The notes under the pieces: generated by a model
Databases searched by the model: none
What the model was told of the DNA's origin: nothing
Seen by the model: only the letters and a program-made list of their open reading frames with translations
Made by a program: the position numbers and the translations under genes
Origin: JBBDJB01 sp040880125
GTDB lineage: Bacteria; Planctomycetota; Planctomycetia; Pirellulales; JBBDJB01
Length of the DNA: 63,981 nt
Assembly: GCA_040880125.1 (NCBI GenBank)
Contig: JBBDJB010000055.1
Coordinates: 1 to 63,981 of the forward strand
Reading direction: 5' to 3'
In this document: one piece after another, positions 33,051 to 43,900 of the stretch
Layout: the number at the start of each line of letters is the position of its first letter
How positions within the stretch are numbered: position 1 is the stretch's first letter

Positions 33051-36000
33051 CTACTTCATCTCCCGCTCGAAAACCCGCTCGAAGCGGCGGCGGTTCTCCT
33101 CAAACACGTGGTCGGCCTCCCGCACAAGTTGGCCCGCGTCCGGATAGTCGAGCAAGTAGGCCAGCTTGCGAAGCTCCATCGTATCGGTGGGCAGTTCGTG
33201 CCGGCCGGCAGCGGCCATCAGGCGGATCCTGGCTTCGACGCTCCTCTGGAAGCGGTAGCCGTACGCAAAGTGATCGAAGTCCTCGGTCGCCAGGTAGCCG
33301 GCATTGCACAGCGCCGCCAGTGCCGCCAGCGTGCCGGGAACCCGGACCTGCGGATTCCGGCCGCCGTGCTTCAGTTGCAGCATCTGCACCAGGAAGTCCA
33401 CGTCGACAGTGCCGCCGCGTCCGCGCTTCAGGTTTCGCGGCGAGGCGGTCTCCTCCAGCCGCGCCCGCATGTGCCGGATCTCCGCCGCGCTGGCCGGGCT
33501 CCACTTCGGGCCGAAAGCCGCCCGGTGTACGATGCGCATCGTCAGCTCGGTGGCCTCCGGGGAACCGTAGATCACGCGCGCCTTGCACAGCGCCTGCCGC
33601 TCCCAAAGCTGTCCGGTGCCGGAGGCGAAGTAGCGGTTCAGCTCCGCCAGAGGCACTGCCAGCGCGCCGCTACGGCCGGTGGGACGAAGGCGCGGATCGA
33701 CCTCGTACAATCGGCCATAGGGGCTGATGCGGCTGGTGGTCTTGATGATTCGCTGCCCCAGCTCGCCGAAGAAGTGCTGATTGGTGGTCGTCTCCACGCG
33801 CTCGGCGCGGCGCGACGCTTCCGTCGTGCCCTCGGCGTCATAGAGGAAGATGATGTCCAAGTCGCTGTGATAGTTCGGCTCGCGGCCGCCGAGCTTTCCC
33901 ATCGCCAGGATGACCAGTTCGCAGGGCTGGCCGCTTCGCTTGCCACCGCCGATGGTCGGCCGGCCGAACTTCTCGACCAGCTTCTCGAACTCCGAAGTGG
34001 CGATCTGCCGCAGGCACGTTTCGGCAATGTCGCTGAGCGTGGCGCAGTTCGACTGGATGTCGTCCTTGCCGACGATGTCCCGCACGCCCACCCGCAGGTG
34101 CTGTGAGTCCTTGAAGCTGTGCAGGATGGGCGTGATATCTTCCGCCCCGCGGCAGAGATCGGCCAGCGTCTGCTGGAGCATATCGAGCGTCGGTAGCTTC
34201 TCCATCAGCAGGCTGTCGGTCAGCTCGTCGATCATCCCGGGGTTGCTGGTGAGAATGCCGGCCAGGTACGGGCACGCGGCGCACAGCTTGACGTACAGTT
34301 CCAGCGAAGGCCGATTGACGCTGAGCAGTTCCCACAGCACGCCCTTGCCGCCGAGCGAATCGCTCACCGTGCTGAGATTAACCAGCGTCGAGTCCGGGTC
34401 GGGCGTGGCGGCGATCGCGCGCAATAGTCGCGGTGCAATCGACGCCAGAAAGTGCCGGCAGCGCCGCGGGGAGAGGAAGCGAATCCGCTCGGTGGCCAGC
34501 GCCATCAGATTCCGGTACGCCGCCGGAACGTCGCGGAAGGGATATCGGCCCAGCACTTCCTCGATCCGCTCAGTAGAAGGGCTGGGGTCGTTGACCAGGT
34601 CGACTTCCGGCTCCGTGTCGGCGTCTTCGCCAAAGGCGTCGTGCAGCAGATGGTCGAGGATCTTTCGGTTTTCGGCGGTCTTGCTCTCCAGATCCGTCTC
34701 GAAGGCGGCCAGGGCCGTTTGCTTCGGCTGATCGGTGTAGCCCATCCGCAGGGCGATTTTTCGCCGCTCTTCGGCCGAGTTCGGTACCAGATGCGTTTGC
34801 AGATCGAACAGGATCTGCAGGCGGTGTTCCAGCTTTCGCAAAAAGCGGTAGTTCTCTTCCAGGATCGACCGCTCCTGAAACGTCAGGCAGCCGCACTGTT
34901 CAAGCTGAATGATCGCCTGCAGCGTGGTGCCGGTGCGCAGTTCCGGCAAATCGCCGGCGTTGATCAGTTGCAGAAATTGGATGGTGAACTCAATGTCGCG
35001 CAGGCCGCCGTGCCCGGTCTTCACGTCGTGCCGGTCGCCGCCGTCGCGGCGGCTTTGCTGTTCGATGCGGCGCTTGAGCGCTTTGATGCCGGTGATGTCG
35101 TCCAGGCTCAGGTAGCGGCGATAGATCCAGGGCTCCAGGCGGCGGAGAAATTCTTCGCCCAAGTCCAAGTCGCCCGCCGCGGGCCGGGCCTTGATGTACG
35201 CCTGCCGCTCCCAGGTGCGGCCCTTGACGTCGTAATACTGCAGCGCCGCGTCGAGGTTGATCGTGATCGGCCCGCGGGACCCTTCCGGACGCAGCCGCAA
35301 ATCGACACGGTAGGTCGTTCCCAGCGACGTACGTTCGGTCAACAAGCCCACCACGTCGCGGGCCAGGCGCTCAAAGAATTCGGCATTGCTCTGCGGGCGA
35401 GGTCCGTCCGTGCGGCCTTCGGACTCGTGCAGCAAGATCAGATCGACGTCGCTGGAGTAATTCAACTCCTCGCCGCCAAGCTTTCCCAGCGCCAGCACGA
35501 CGAACCGCGACGGCTGCCCGTCCGGGCGGCGCGGAGTGCCGCGCTTCTCGATCAGACGGCGTCGCGCGAACCGAACGGCCGCTTCCAGGATCGCATCGGC
35601 GAGGTACGAGATCTGCCGCGCGACGGTCTCCAGCGGTTGGCCTCGGATGATGTCGCCGTAGCTGATCCGCAGCGTTTCGCGACGCTTGAAGCGGCGCAGT
35701 GCCGCCAGCACGGCGGAATCGTCGGACATCGCGTCGACTTCGCTGACCAGTTCCGCCACCAGGTCGTTCCGGGCGACCGGCTGGCCCTCGGTCATGCGCA
35801 ACAGCTCGTAGCTGCCGGGGTCGGAGATGAGCAGATCGCTCAAGTACTGGCTCGTCGAGAAAATCTGCAACAGCGTGCCCAGCGCTTCGGTATCGCGCTC
35901 GAACAGCGCCGCGGTGGAGAGCGGGCTGCGGGCGGCCGCAAAGAACCGCTCCAGGTTATTCAGCGCCATGTCCGGATCGGGCAGCTTGGGCAGGCTGGCT

Positions 36001-36167
36001 TCGAGCTGTGCGCAAATCACGGCCAAGAGATCGTCCGGAACACCTTCTTCGGCCAGGCGGAGCAGGTTGGCATGACCGCGCTTGGTATCGTCCAGCCCCA
36101 GCGAGCGCAGCCACGGCGCGGCCTGGTCAGACTCAGCGAGATAGCGGCGCAGCAGAGTGATGTCCAT
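33051..36167 (-). CDS. glnE: glutamine synthetase adenylyltransferase/deadenylylase
   Basis: GlnE adds AMP to, or removes it from, glutamine synthetase in response to PII. At 1038 aa both nucleotidyltransferase halves are present: LGGEELNYSSDVDLILLHE (about 228-246, deadenylylase half) and LGGREPNYHSDLDIIFLYD (about 750-768, adenylylase half), each with the G-x11-DxD pattern. RLRPEGSRGPI and RLRPTGRSGALAVP are the matching downstream motifs. Neither the upstream nor downstream neighbour is a nitrogen gene. The start is ATG 36167; no clear ribosome-binding site. The 139-base gap after its stop is featureless. Confidence 0.97.
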   Translation of the reverse strand: MDITLLRRYLAESDQAAPWLRSLGLDDTKRGHANLLRLAEEGVPDDLLAVICAQLEASLPKLPDPDMALNNLERFFAAARSPLSTAALFERDTEALGTLLQIFSTSQYLSDLLISDPGSYELLRMTEGQPVARNDLVAELVSEVDAMSDDSAVLAALRRFKRRETLRISYGDIIRGQPLETVARQISYLADAILEAAVRFARRRLIEKRGTPRRPDGQPSRFVVLALGKLGGEELNYSSDVDLILLHESEGRTDGPRPQSNAEFFERLARDVVGLLTERTSLGTTYRVDLRLRPEGSRGPITINLDAALQYYDVKGRTWERQAYIKARPAAGDLDLGEEFLRRLEPWIYRRYLSLDDITGIKALKRRIEQQSRRDGGDRHDVKTGHGGLRDIEFTIQFLQLINAGDLPELRTGTTLQAIIQLEQCGCLTFQERSILEENYRFLRKLEHRLQILFDLQTHLVPNSAEERRKIALRMGYTDQPKQTALAAFETDLESKTAENRKILDHLLHDAFGEDADTEPEVDLVNDPSPSTERIEEVLGRYPFRDVPAAYRNLMALATERIRFLSPRRCRHFLASIAPRLLRAIAATPDPDSTLVNLSTVSDSLGGKGVLWELLSVNRPSLELYVKLCAACPYLAGILTSNPGMIDELTDSLLMEKLPTLDMLQQTLADLCRGAEDITPILHSFKDSQHLRVGVRDIVGKDDIQSNCATLSDIAETCLRQIATSEFEKLVEKFGRPTIGGGKRSGQPCELVILAMGKLGGREPNYHSDLDIIFLYDAEGTTEASRRAERVETTTNQHFFGELGQRIIKTTSRISPYGRLYEVDPRLRPTGRSGALAVPLAELNRYFASGTGQLWERQALCKARVIYGSPEATELTMRIVHRAAFGPKWSPASAAEIRHMRARLEETASPRNLKRGRGGTVDVDFLVQMLQLKHGGRNPQVRVPGTLAALAALCNAGYLATEDFDHFAYGYRFQRSVEARIRLMAAAGRHELPTDTMELRKLAYLLDYPDAGQLVREADHVFEENRRRFERVFEREMK

Positions 36168-36208
36168 GTTGCCGTGGGTACTAGCCGCGAGAGGGCCGCT
36201 TCTTTTAC

Positions 36209-36243
36209 TCCCTCTCCCTTTGGGAGAGGGCCGGGGAGAGGGG
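36209..36243. repeat. family C palindromic repeat
   Basis: CCCTCTCCCTTTGGGAGAGGG followed by CCGGGGAGAGGG, just upstream of glnE. Confidence 0.8.
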
Positions 36244-36369
36244 AGTTTGTCCTGCCAATGCGTGTGCGGTCTCGATCATCGGCCCGGTATTTCTGAAACT
36301 CTCTCCCAACATTTGCCCGGAGGGGAGAGTCGCTTTTTTTCTCACAAGACCCAGAGCCGCCATGCGATT

Positions 36370-36396
36370 GTCGCACAGACAGGGATGTCTGTGCCA
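36370..36396. repeat. family B palindrome
   Basis: GTCGCACAGACAGGGATGTC then TGTGCCACC, 15 bases after the miaB stop. Confidence 0.75.
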
Positions 36397-36410
36397 CCAC
36401 TTCAGCCGCC

Positions 36411-37832
36411 TTACACGCTCAACCCGAACAGCTCCGGTCCAACGTGCTCGGTCACCACCTCGCCGAACAGCGTAAATGCATTGGCGTCATACACCACCAC
36501 CGGCAACAGCTCCCCAATCTGCCGCCGGTTGCCCTCGAAAACGACGATCCGATCGCAATGCGTGCGGCCGGTCAATTGGAGCTGCGGCCCGGTGTCTTCT
36601 TGTTTTAGGCTCGCCTTGCTCGGCCCTTCGACCAGCACTTCTACCGTGCGGCCGATAAACGGCTGGTTGTCCTCTTCACTGATCGCGTTTTGAATTGCCA
36701 GCAGCTCATTGTTGCGGCGCTTCTTCACCGCGTCCGGCACGTCGTCCGGCAGGCGCTGGGCGGCCTTGGTGCTCGGCCGCTCGCTGTATTTGAAAATGAA
36801 GCTGTTCTTGAATCGAGATTCCCGCATCAACTCGCACGTCGCCTGGAAGTCCCCTTCCGACTCTCCTGAAAAGCCCACGATGAAGTCGCTCGTCACCGCC
36901 GCGTCCGGTACGGTTTCGCGCACCCGGGCGAGCATCTCTCGATACTGTTCTACCGTGTAGCCCCGCTTCATCAGGGCGAGCTGGCGATTCGATCCGCTTT
37001 GCGCCGGCACGTGCAGGTAGGACGAGCACTTCGGCAGATCGCGCACCGCGGCCAAGAGATCGTCCGTCATGTCCTTGGGATAGTTCGTCACGAACTTGAG
37101 CCGCGAGATGCCGCCGATCTCGTGCAGCGATTGCAACAGGTCCGACAGCCGTGTCGTGCGACCGCCCTCGCGAACGCGATAGCTGTTGACCGTCTGCCCC
37201 AAGAGCGTGATCTCCCGGCATCCTTCGTCGGCAAGCTGCCGGGCCTCGGCGACGATCTCGCCCGGCGGCCGGCTCTGCTCGGGGCCGCGCACGCTGGGGA
37301 CAATGCAGTACGTGCAGAATTTATCGCAGCCGATCATGATCCGCACATACGCCTGGTGCGCACTGGGCCGCAGCGCCGGCTCGCGCAGCGGGTCGAAGCT
37401 CTCATGGCTGCGGGCGATCTGATCGCGCGAGCCTGCCTTGCGGTCGAGACTCACCTCCATCCGCGGACCGCTGCCGGCGCGAATCTCGCGGATCAACTGC
37501 GGCACCTGGTGCAATTGCCCCGGCCCCACGATCAGATCGACATACGGCGCGCGGCGAAAGATCAACGCCTGGTCCTTTTGTGCCATGCAGCCCAACACGC
37601 CGATGATCTTATCCGGATTGTGCGTCTTGGCATGCTTCAGGCGGCCCAGCGCGCTATAGATCTTGTCTTCCGCGTGCTGGCGAACGCTGCAGGTGTTGAA
37701 GAGAATTGTGTCGGCCTGGCGCTTATCGTCGGTCAGTTCGTAGCCTTCCTTGCGCAGACTGGCCACCACCAGCTCGCTATCGAGCATGTTCATCTGGCAG
37801 CCGACCGTTTCGATGTAAAGCTTCTGAGGCAT
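36411..37832 (-). CDS. miaB: tRNA-2-methylthio-N6-dimethylallyladenosine synthase
   Basis: MiaB is a radical-SAM enzyme that methylthiolates i6A37 in tRNAs reading UNN codons. The N-terminal MTTase domain has its three cluster cysteines in ETVGCQMNMLDSE, NTCSVRQHAEDK and GVLGCMAQ. The radical-SAM C-x3-C-x2-C motif is CDKFCTYC (about residues 174-181). The TRAM domain is C-terminal (VLVEGPSKA onward). Length 473 aa is standard and the start MPQKLYIETVGCQ is the usual one. It is downstream of a small membrane protein gene and fmt on the same strand. Confidence 0.97.
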   Translation of the reverse strand: MPQKLYIETVGCQMNMLDSELVVASLRKEGYELTDDKRQADTILFNTCSVRQHAEDKIYSALGRLKHAKTHNPDKIIGVLGCMAQKDQALIFRRAPYVDLIVGPGQLHQVPQLIREIRAGSGPRMEVSLDRKAGSRDQIARSHESFDPLREPALRPSAHQAYVRIMIGCDKFCTYCIVPSVRGPEQSRPPGEIVAEARQLADEGCREITLLGQTVNSYRVREGGRTTRLSDLLQSLHEIGGISRLKFVTNYPKDMTDDLLAAVRDLPKCSSYLHVPAQSGSNRQLALMKRGYTVEQYREMLARVRETVPDAAVTSDFIVGFSGESEGDFQATCELMRESRFKNSFIFKYSERPSTKAAQRLPDDVPDAVKKRRNNELLAIQNAISEEDNQPFIGRTVEVLVEGPSKASLKQEDTGPQLQLTGRTHCDRIVVFEGNRRQIGELLPVVVYDANAFTLFGEVVTEHVGPELFGLSV

Positions 37833-37968
37833 CGTTAGAACGCAAGTAGGGCATTGATTGCGAGTTTATTGATGGCTGCGCAGGGAGGTTTACATTGACG
37901 AAAGCCTTTTCCGGCCTTCCCGTTGGTCGGCCTGTCGTATTACTTACGCATCGCTCAATAGTGAGGAT

Positions 37969-37989
37969 GGTCCGTACAGCGGACCCTAC
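37969..37989. repeat. family E palindrome
   Basis: GGTCCGTACAGCGGACCCTAC, one mismatch from the two copies at 56994-57087. It lies between miaB and the small membrane protein gene. Confidence 0.75.
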
Positions 37990-37998
37990 TGGCGACGC

Positions 37999-38190
37999 TT
38001 ACGCCGCTTCTTCTTGTTTGGACGTCTGCTCCGGGCTACTGCTCTTCTTTCGTCCCTGCCGGCGGGCCTCGTCGCGCAACTGCGACTGCATCTGGTCGCG
38101 GCGGCGGACCATCATTCGCGCCAGCGCAGTAATGGCCACATAGCCGGCAATTGCCAGCAGCACCACGTCCCAGCGGTCGATGCCATCCAT
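37999..38190 (-). CDS. small single-pass membrane protein
   Basis: A 63-aa protein with one hydrophobic segment (VVLLAIAGYVAITALARMM, about 9-27) followed by a strongly basic, Gln-rich cytoplasmic tail (RRRDQMQSQLRDEARRQGRK). The family is not recognised. The gene lies between fmt and miaB on the same strand with repeats on its 3' side. Its hydrophobic-then-charged design looks like a genuine protein rather than chance. Confidence 0.65.
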   Translation of the reverse strand: MDGIDRWDVVLLAIAGYVAITALARMMVRRRDQMQSQLRDEARRQGRKKSSSPEQTSKQEEAA

Positions 38191-38302
38191 GCCGAGGTAT
38201 CCTTACGCTCGGAGTTTACGCCGGGGCGTTTCCAACGGACTTGTATCTTAACCCAGCCGACGCTGAGCGGGCGAGAGGGAAAGCCCCCCGCGGCGCGGCC
38301 GT

Positions 38303-39268
38303 TCACTCGTTCTCGCTGGGATTGTCAGCATTCTGAAGCGGCCCGAGCTGCTGCCCGACCAGAACGGGATGCCCCCGCAGAAACTCGTTCGCCTGCATTA
38401 CCCGCTTCCCGGCCGGGCGCACGCGGCACAGTTCAAGGAGCCCCTCACCGGTGGTGACTACCAGCCGCCTCTCAGTCTCGACGACGGTGCCAGGCTCCGC
38501 CTCCGCGGCATCGGGCAGCGCCAGAACCTGCTCCAAAATCAGCCGCAGCGGCTCGTGCCCGGGCCGGTGCCAGAAGGTGTAGGTCGTCGGCCAGGGCTGC
38601 AGCGCTCGCACCTGGTTCTTGATCTCGGCCGCCGATCGCGACCAGTCGACCTGGCCCTGCGACTTTTGCAGACGCGGCGCCCGCGTGACCAGTGTGCGGT
38701 CTTGCTTCACTTCCCGAATGTTGCCGGACGCCAGATCGTCGACTGCCTGCCGTACGAGGACCGCTCCATCCTGCGCGAGCCGATCCTTCAGCTCGGCGGC
38801 GGTCTCTTCTGGCCCGATCGCCAGCCGCGACTGGGCAATCGTTGGCCCGGCGTCGAGACCCGGGGTCAGGCGGAACACGGTATTGCCGGTCTCCTTCTCG
38901 CCCCGCAGGATGGCCCAGTTGATCGGCGCGGCGCCGCGGTACTTCGGCAGTTGTGATGCGTGGAGGTTGATTCCGCCCAGCCGCGTCGTCTGCAGCACCT
39001 CAGGCGAGAGGATTTCGCCGTAGTCGCACACCACCAACAGATCGGCGGCAAGCTCCCTCAGCCGCTGCGCGGCCTCCGGTGCGCCCACCGTCTCAGGCAT
39101 CCACACCGGCACGGCCCGCGACGCGGCCAACTCGCGCATCGGGTTGGGCGGCGGCCGCCGTCCGTGCGGCGGACGCGTCACCAGCACCACCACTTCGTGC
39201 GGCGACTCGATCAGTGCGGAAATCGTCGGGACCGCAAATGCGCCGGTTCCCATCATCACAAGTCGCAT
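38303..39268 (-). CDS. fmt: methionyl-tRNA formyltransferase
   Basis: Fmt formylates the initiator Met-tRNA. Signatures are MGTGAFAVPTISAL at the N-terminus, NLHASQLPKYRGAAPINWAI (catalytic Asn/His and the SxLPxxRG loop) and GLDAGPTI with the catalytic Asp. Length 321 aa is standard. def (peptide deformylase) lies upstream on the same strand, separated by 165 bases of repeat sequence; the two enzymes add and later remove the formyl group. Confidence 0.97.
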   Translation of the reverse strand: MRLVMMGTGAFAVPTISALIESPHEVVVLVTRPPHGRRPPPNPMRELAASRAVPVWMPETVGAPEAAQRLRELAADLLVVCDYGEILSPEVLQTTRLGGINLHASQLPKYRGAAPINWAILRGEKETGNTVFRLTPGLDAGPTIAQSRLAIGPEETAAELKDRLAQDGAVLVRQAVDDLASGNIREVKQDRTLVTRAPRLQKSQGQVDWSRSAAEIKNQVRALQPWPTTYTFWHRPGHEPLRLILEQVLALPDAAEAEPGTVVETERRLVVTTGEGLLELCRVRPAGKRVMQANEFLRGHPVLVGQQLGPLQNADNPSENE

Positions 39269-39374
39269 GGCAGGCTGATCGGGAGGAAGGTTCTCAACGC
39301 AAGGTGGCAGAGATATTCCGGTCTGTGTCTACCTTTTGGCATTTTCACGCTAGGTTCAGCCATCTGCTGGTGTC

Positions 39375-39433
39375 ACTGAACTCTCACGAATTCAGCTACG
39401 GGAGGCATCTGAATTCCTACGAATTTACCTACA
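39375..39433. repeat. family A unit (degenerate)
   Basis: CACTGAACTCTCACGAATTC then AGCTACGGGAGGCATCTGAA and TTCCTACGAATTTACCTAC: two arms in the same orientation rather than inverted, so it is a rearranged unit. It lies directly past the def stop. Confidence 0.6.
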
Positions 39434-40033
39434 TCATGTCCGCAGCTTCTCCAACTCCGCCAGCCGGTCGGCGATCTCGACGTCGTCCGGCAGTTCTTTC
39501 CGCTGACGTTTGCTTTCGAAGTCGATCTCGAACTCTTGCAGCTTGTCGCGCAGTTCCCTCTGCACGGTCGGCGCCACCCGATCGATGAACAGCACTCCGT
39601 CCAGATGGTCCGTCTCGTGCTGCACGACGCGGGCCGCCAGCCCTTCCAGCTCCGCCGTGATTTCTTCGCCCGACAGGTCATAAGCCTGAATCTTGATTCG
39701 CGCCGCCCGCCGCACCGGGCTGTAGACCGTGGGGATGCTCAGGCAGCCTTCCTCACCCTCTTCGCTTCCCTTGGCGCCGCTGAGCACGGGATTGATGAAG
39801 ACCTGTTCGGTCTCCTTCGACTCGGGATCGGCTTCGAGATTCGCGACGAACAGCCGATAGGGGAGGTCCACCTGGTTGGCGGCCAGGCCGACGCCCTGGT
39901 GCTCGTACATCAGATCGAACATCTCGCGGACGATCACGCGGAGTTGGCTGTCCACCTTCTTGAGCGGCTTGGAGCGATGCCGCAGCGTGGGATGCGGATA
40001 GTGAATGATCTGGAGCGTTTTCTGCAAGGCCAT
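39434..40033 (-). CDS. def: peptide deformylase
   Basis: Def removes the formyl group from nascent N-termini. All three motifs are present: GVGLAANQV, EGCLSIP (Cys ligand) and QHETDHLDG (HExxH ligands). Length 199 aa is normal. The start is ATG 40033 (MALQKTLQIIHYPHPTLRHR); the longer open frame adds 41 residues unlike the family. It precedes fmt on the same strand. Confidence 0.97.
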   Translation of the reverse strand: MALQKTLQIIHYPHPTLRHRSKPLKKVDSQLRVIVREMFDLMYEHQGVGLAANQVDLPYRLFVANLEADPESKETEQVFINPVLSGAKGSEEGEEGCLSIPTVYSPVRRAARIKIQAYDLSGEEITAELEGLAARVVQHETDHLDGVLFIDRVAPTVQRELRDKLQEFEIDFESKRQRKELPDDVEIADRLAELEKLRT

Positions 40034-40448
40034 GGAGCTTTCGGAGTTCCGATCGGCGGAGTTGGATAAGGGAATGCCCATGCGGGCTGGCATTTGACGA
40101 CAATAGTATCGGCCGCTTGGCCACGTCGGCTGCGACAGCGAGGGGGAATACAGCAACGGGGAATAAAGAGACGGAGGGGGTTCGCAATGGATTATAGGAA
40201 CGTGCCGCTTACTGGCGAAGGGTGAATGCCTTCACGGCAAATGTCATAGCGGCGCCATGCCCAGTCGGCTGCAAATCGCCGCCCCGCGATGCGGCACCGT
40301 AAAATAACGCTGGAGATCTCGCATCTCCGAAGGGCCGCGGCACGCGCGGGCTGCGGACTCACGTTGACGCGTTTCCCCGGGCGTTTTAGAATCGAAGTTG
40401 TGCTCGTCGTAAGTTTTTCTGTGGCATAGTGTTGTGGAGCCTCGCGGC
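40034..40448. other. divergent intergenic region between def and the VWA cluster
   Basis: About 415 bases without a gene. It must hold the promoters of def (-) and the VWA-ExbB-ExbD cluster (+). No strong -35/-10 pair was found. GCATAGTGTTGTGGAG directly precedes the VWA gene. Confidence 0.45.
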
Positions 40449-41417
40449 ATGTCCCGCGCCCAGGATAGCTCGCTCTTTCGCCAGGGCCCCCCGCTGCCGG
40501 CCTGGCTGATTTCTGTCGGCTTCCACGCGATGCTGGTGCTGTTGTTGGGGCTGCTGCTGCGGCAGACGCCCCGCGGGGCCGCCGAGGAGCCCGGCCGAAC
40601 CGCCGGCATCGTCCTCCGCCACGTCTCGGACTCCGGCGAGCGCTTCGAGGGGCCGGAGGACGTCGATTCGCCGTCGGAATCTACCGCCACGGCCGCCAAT
40701 AATCCCGCGTCCACGCTCAACGAAGCTTTGCCTACCCAGCAGAACGCCGGCGTCGATCCGTCGGCGGCGCTGCCGTCGGAAGAAGCGATCATCGGACCCG
40801 GCGCGCTGGAGCAGGGGAGCACCGGCGGATCGGGCGATCTCACCCGTGGTGGAGGCGGCCAGCCCCGTACCGTCGGCGGAAAGAAGGCCCGCGTCCGGGT
40901 GTTCGGCGTGGAAGGGGAAGGGACCAAGTTCGCGTATGTCTTCGACCGCTCGGTCAGCATGACCGGCGCTCGACTTGCGGCGGCCAAGCGAGAATTGATC
41001 GACAGCCTGGTGTCGCTCGACAGCACGCACCAGTTTCAGATCATCTTCTTCAATCACGAGCCGCAGGTGTTCGACATCTCCGGCGGCCAGCGGCGAATCC
41101 CTTTCGCCGATGACCGTACCAAGAAGCTCGCCGAAAACTATGTCGGCGGCGTGACGGCCTCCGGCAACACCAACCGCCTGGCGGCGCTACTGGCGGCTGT
41201 GAACATGCGGCCGGACGTGATCTTCTTTCTCACCGACACGGACGATCCGATGACCGCCCGCGACCTGGACCGCGTGCGGGTACGCAACGGCGGCGTGGCC
41301 TCGATCAACACGATCGATTTCGGCTTTGGGCCTTCGCCGCAGGACGGCAATTTTCTGATGCGGCTGGCCCACGAAAACGGCGGCCAATATGTCTACGTCG
41401 ATACCTCGCGGCTGTGA
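40449..41417 (+). CDS. membrane-anchored VWA domain protein
   Basis: A 322-aa protein: one membrane segment near the N-terminus (about 18-40, PAWLISVGFHAMLVLLLGLL), a Pro/Ser/Gly-rich extracytoplasmic linker (about 45-145), and a VWA domain from about residue 155 with the MIDAS motif DRSVSM and FFLTDTDDPM as the later acidic strand. It is the first gene of a cluster with a TPR protein, ExbB and two ExbD proteins, which suggests a membrane complex powered by ion flow. ATG 40449 has GGAG nine bases upstream; GTG 40434 is an alternative that would overlap that site. Confidence 0.82.
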   Translation: MSRAQDSSLFRQGPPLPAWLISVGFHAMLVLLLGLLLRQTPRGAAEEPGRTAGIVLRHVSDSGERFEGPEDVDSPSESTATAANNPASTLNEALPTQQNAGVDPSAALPSEEAIIGPGALEQGSTGGSGDLTRGGGGQPRTVGGKKARVRVFGVEGEGTKFAYVFDRSVSMTGARLAAAKRELIDSLVSLDSTHQFQIIFFNHEPQVFDISGGQRRIPFADDRTKKLAENYVGGVTASGNTNRLAALLAAVNMRPDVIFFLTDTDDPMTARDLDRVRVRNGGVASINTIDFGFGPSPQDGNFLMRLAHENGGQYVYVDTSRL

Positions 41418-41459
41418 TCGCGTAGTCCCCCGTCGTGCCGAGCAGCGTGGAGTCCGAAA

Positions 41460-42560
<1,101 letters not shown>

Positions 42561-42612
42561 AAGAAATTCGCCGCCCGAGGGCGGTGCAAACGCAAGTACG
42601 ACGGAGCAAAAC

Positions 42613-43476
42613 TTGTCAGGACAGATCATCGTGTGGCAGCGTGCATGGAGCCTGTTGATTACAGCGGTGCTGATTACAGCAAGCGCTGCGCCGGAAGCGG
42701 TGGCGCAAGCCGCGGGCGACGCCGCTTCTGCTACCACGCTCGCGCAACAGACGGGCTCGGCCGCCGATCAAGCGACCGCCGCTGACGAGTCACCGCAGAC
42801 GTTCTGGCAGATCGTGCTGGCCGGAGGGTGGACCGGTTTTTTCATCATGCTGTTTCTCGTCGGGCTGTCGATCGCGGCAGTCGCGCTGGCCGCGGAGCAC
42901 CTGACCACGATTCGTGAGAGCGTCCTGATGCCCCCGGGGCTGGCCGATGAAGTCCGCGGTTTACTGGCTAGCGGCGATCTGGCAGGCGCGGATCGCGCCT
43001 GCCGCGAGCGGCCGAGCTTCTTGGGCTTCGTCCTCAGTGCGGGATTGGCCGAAGCCGATGGCGGCTGGAACGCTGTCGAGAAGGGCATGGAGGATGCCAC
43101 CGCCGAGCAGGCCGCCCGGCTGTTCCGCAAGATCGAGTACCTGTCGGTCATCGGCAACATCGCACCCATGGTGGGCCTGCTGGGCACCGTCACTGGGATG
43201 ATCTTCGCCTTTCAAGAGGTCGCCAACACGCAGGGAGCCGCCCGGGCCGCGCAGCTCGCCGAAGGCATCTACCAGGCATTGGTTACCACCGTAGGTGGGC
43301 TGCTGGTGGCGATTCCCTCGCTGGCCGGTTTTGCCATCTTCCGCAATCGGGTCGATCATCTGGTGGCCGAAACGGTCTACGTAGCGCAGCAGGTGGTGGC
43401 TCCGCTGAAGCGTGCGCGGGTGATGCGCCGCCGCACTGCTGCCGGTGCTCCGCCGCCGGTGGAAGGAACACACTGA
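42613..43476 (+). CDS. MotA/TolQ/ExbB proton channel family protein
   Basis: A 287-aa protein. TTG 42613 is chosen because GGAG lies six bases upstream and a signal-like segment follows (AWSLLITAVLITASAAPEAVAQ). The ExbB/TolQ core has a first membrane segment (about 75-100, GFFIMLFLVGLSIAAVALA), then IEYLSVIGNIAPMVGLLGTV plus TGMIFAF as the second, and VTTVGGLLVAIPSLAGFAIF as the third. The Thr and Gly/Pro pattern is that of the family. It forms an inner-membrane ion channel with ExbD partners. The next gene starts at its last base, so they are translationally coupled. Confidence 0.93.
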   Translation: MSGQIIVWQRAWSLLITAVLITASAAPEAVAQAAGDAASATTLAQQTGSAADQATAADESPQTFWQIVLAGGWTGFFIMLFLVGLSIAAVALAAEHLTTIRESVLMPPGLADEVRGLLASGDLAGADRACRERPSFLGFVLSAGLAEADGGWNAVEKGMEDATAEQAARLFRKIEYLSVIGNIAPMVGLLGTVTGMIFAFQEVANTQGAARAAQLAEGIYQALVTTVGGLLVAIPSLAGFAIFRNRVDHLVAETVYVAQQVVAPLKRARVMRRRTAAGAPPPVEGTH

Positions 43477-43898
43477 TGCGACTGCCGACGCGAAAGCGAA
43501 CCAGCGGCGCCAGCTTCAACATGACGCCGATGATCGACGTCGTGTTCCTGCTGATCATCTTCTTTCTCGTCTCCAGTCATCTGGCGAAACAAGAGGTGCA
43601 GCTCGATCTCGATCTGCCGGCCGCCGCTAGCGGCGCCGACCAAGAGGAGGAGAACCGCCCCCGCGTGACGATCAACGTGCTGCCCCGGGGGGAGATTCTC
43701 CTGGCCGGGGCGCCCGTAGCGCCGAGCGAACTGCAGCGCCGCCTGCAGCACGAAGCTGCCCGAGTGGAGCGTGACTTGGAGGTGCGAATCCGTAGCGACC
43801 GCACCGTGCCGTATCAATACGTGGAGCCGATCCTGCTCGCCTGCGCCCGGGCCGGCGTGTGGAACGTCACGTTCGCCGTCGTGGAGCAAGCAAGATAG
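43476..43898 (+). CDS. ExbD/TolR family protein (first copy)
   Basis: A 140-aa protein with the short cytoplasmic N-terminus, the membrane segment beginning MTPMIDVVFLLIIFFLV (the Asp of PMIDVVF is the conserved proton-binding residue) and a periplasmic domain (about 45-140) with VEPILLACARAGVWNVTF. It overlaps the ExbB gene by one base (TGATG) and is followed after 2 bases by a second ExbD. Confidence 0.95.
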   Translation: MRLPTRKRTSGASFNMTPMIDVVFLLIIFFLVSSHLAKQEVQLDLDLPAAASGADQEEENRPRVTINVLPRGEILLAGAPVAPSELQRRLQHEAARVERDLEVRIRSDRTVPYQYVEPILLACARAGVWNVTFAVVEQAR

Positions 43899-43900
43899 CC

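Noticed and set aside
34452..36296. 614-aa + strand open frame
   Set aside because: Antisense of glnE, whose two nucleotidyltransferase motifs are intact.
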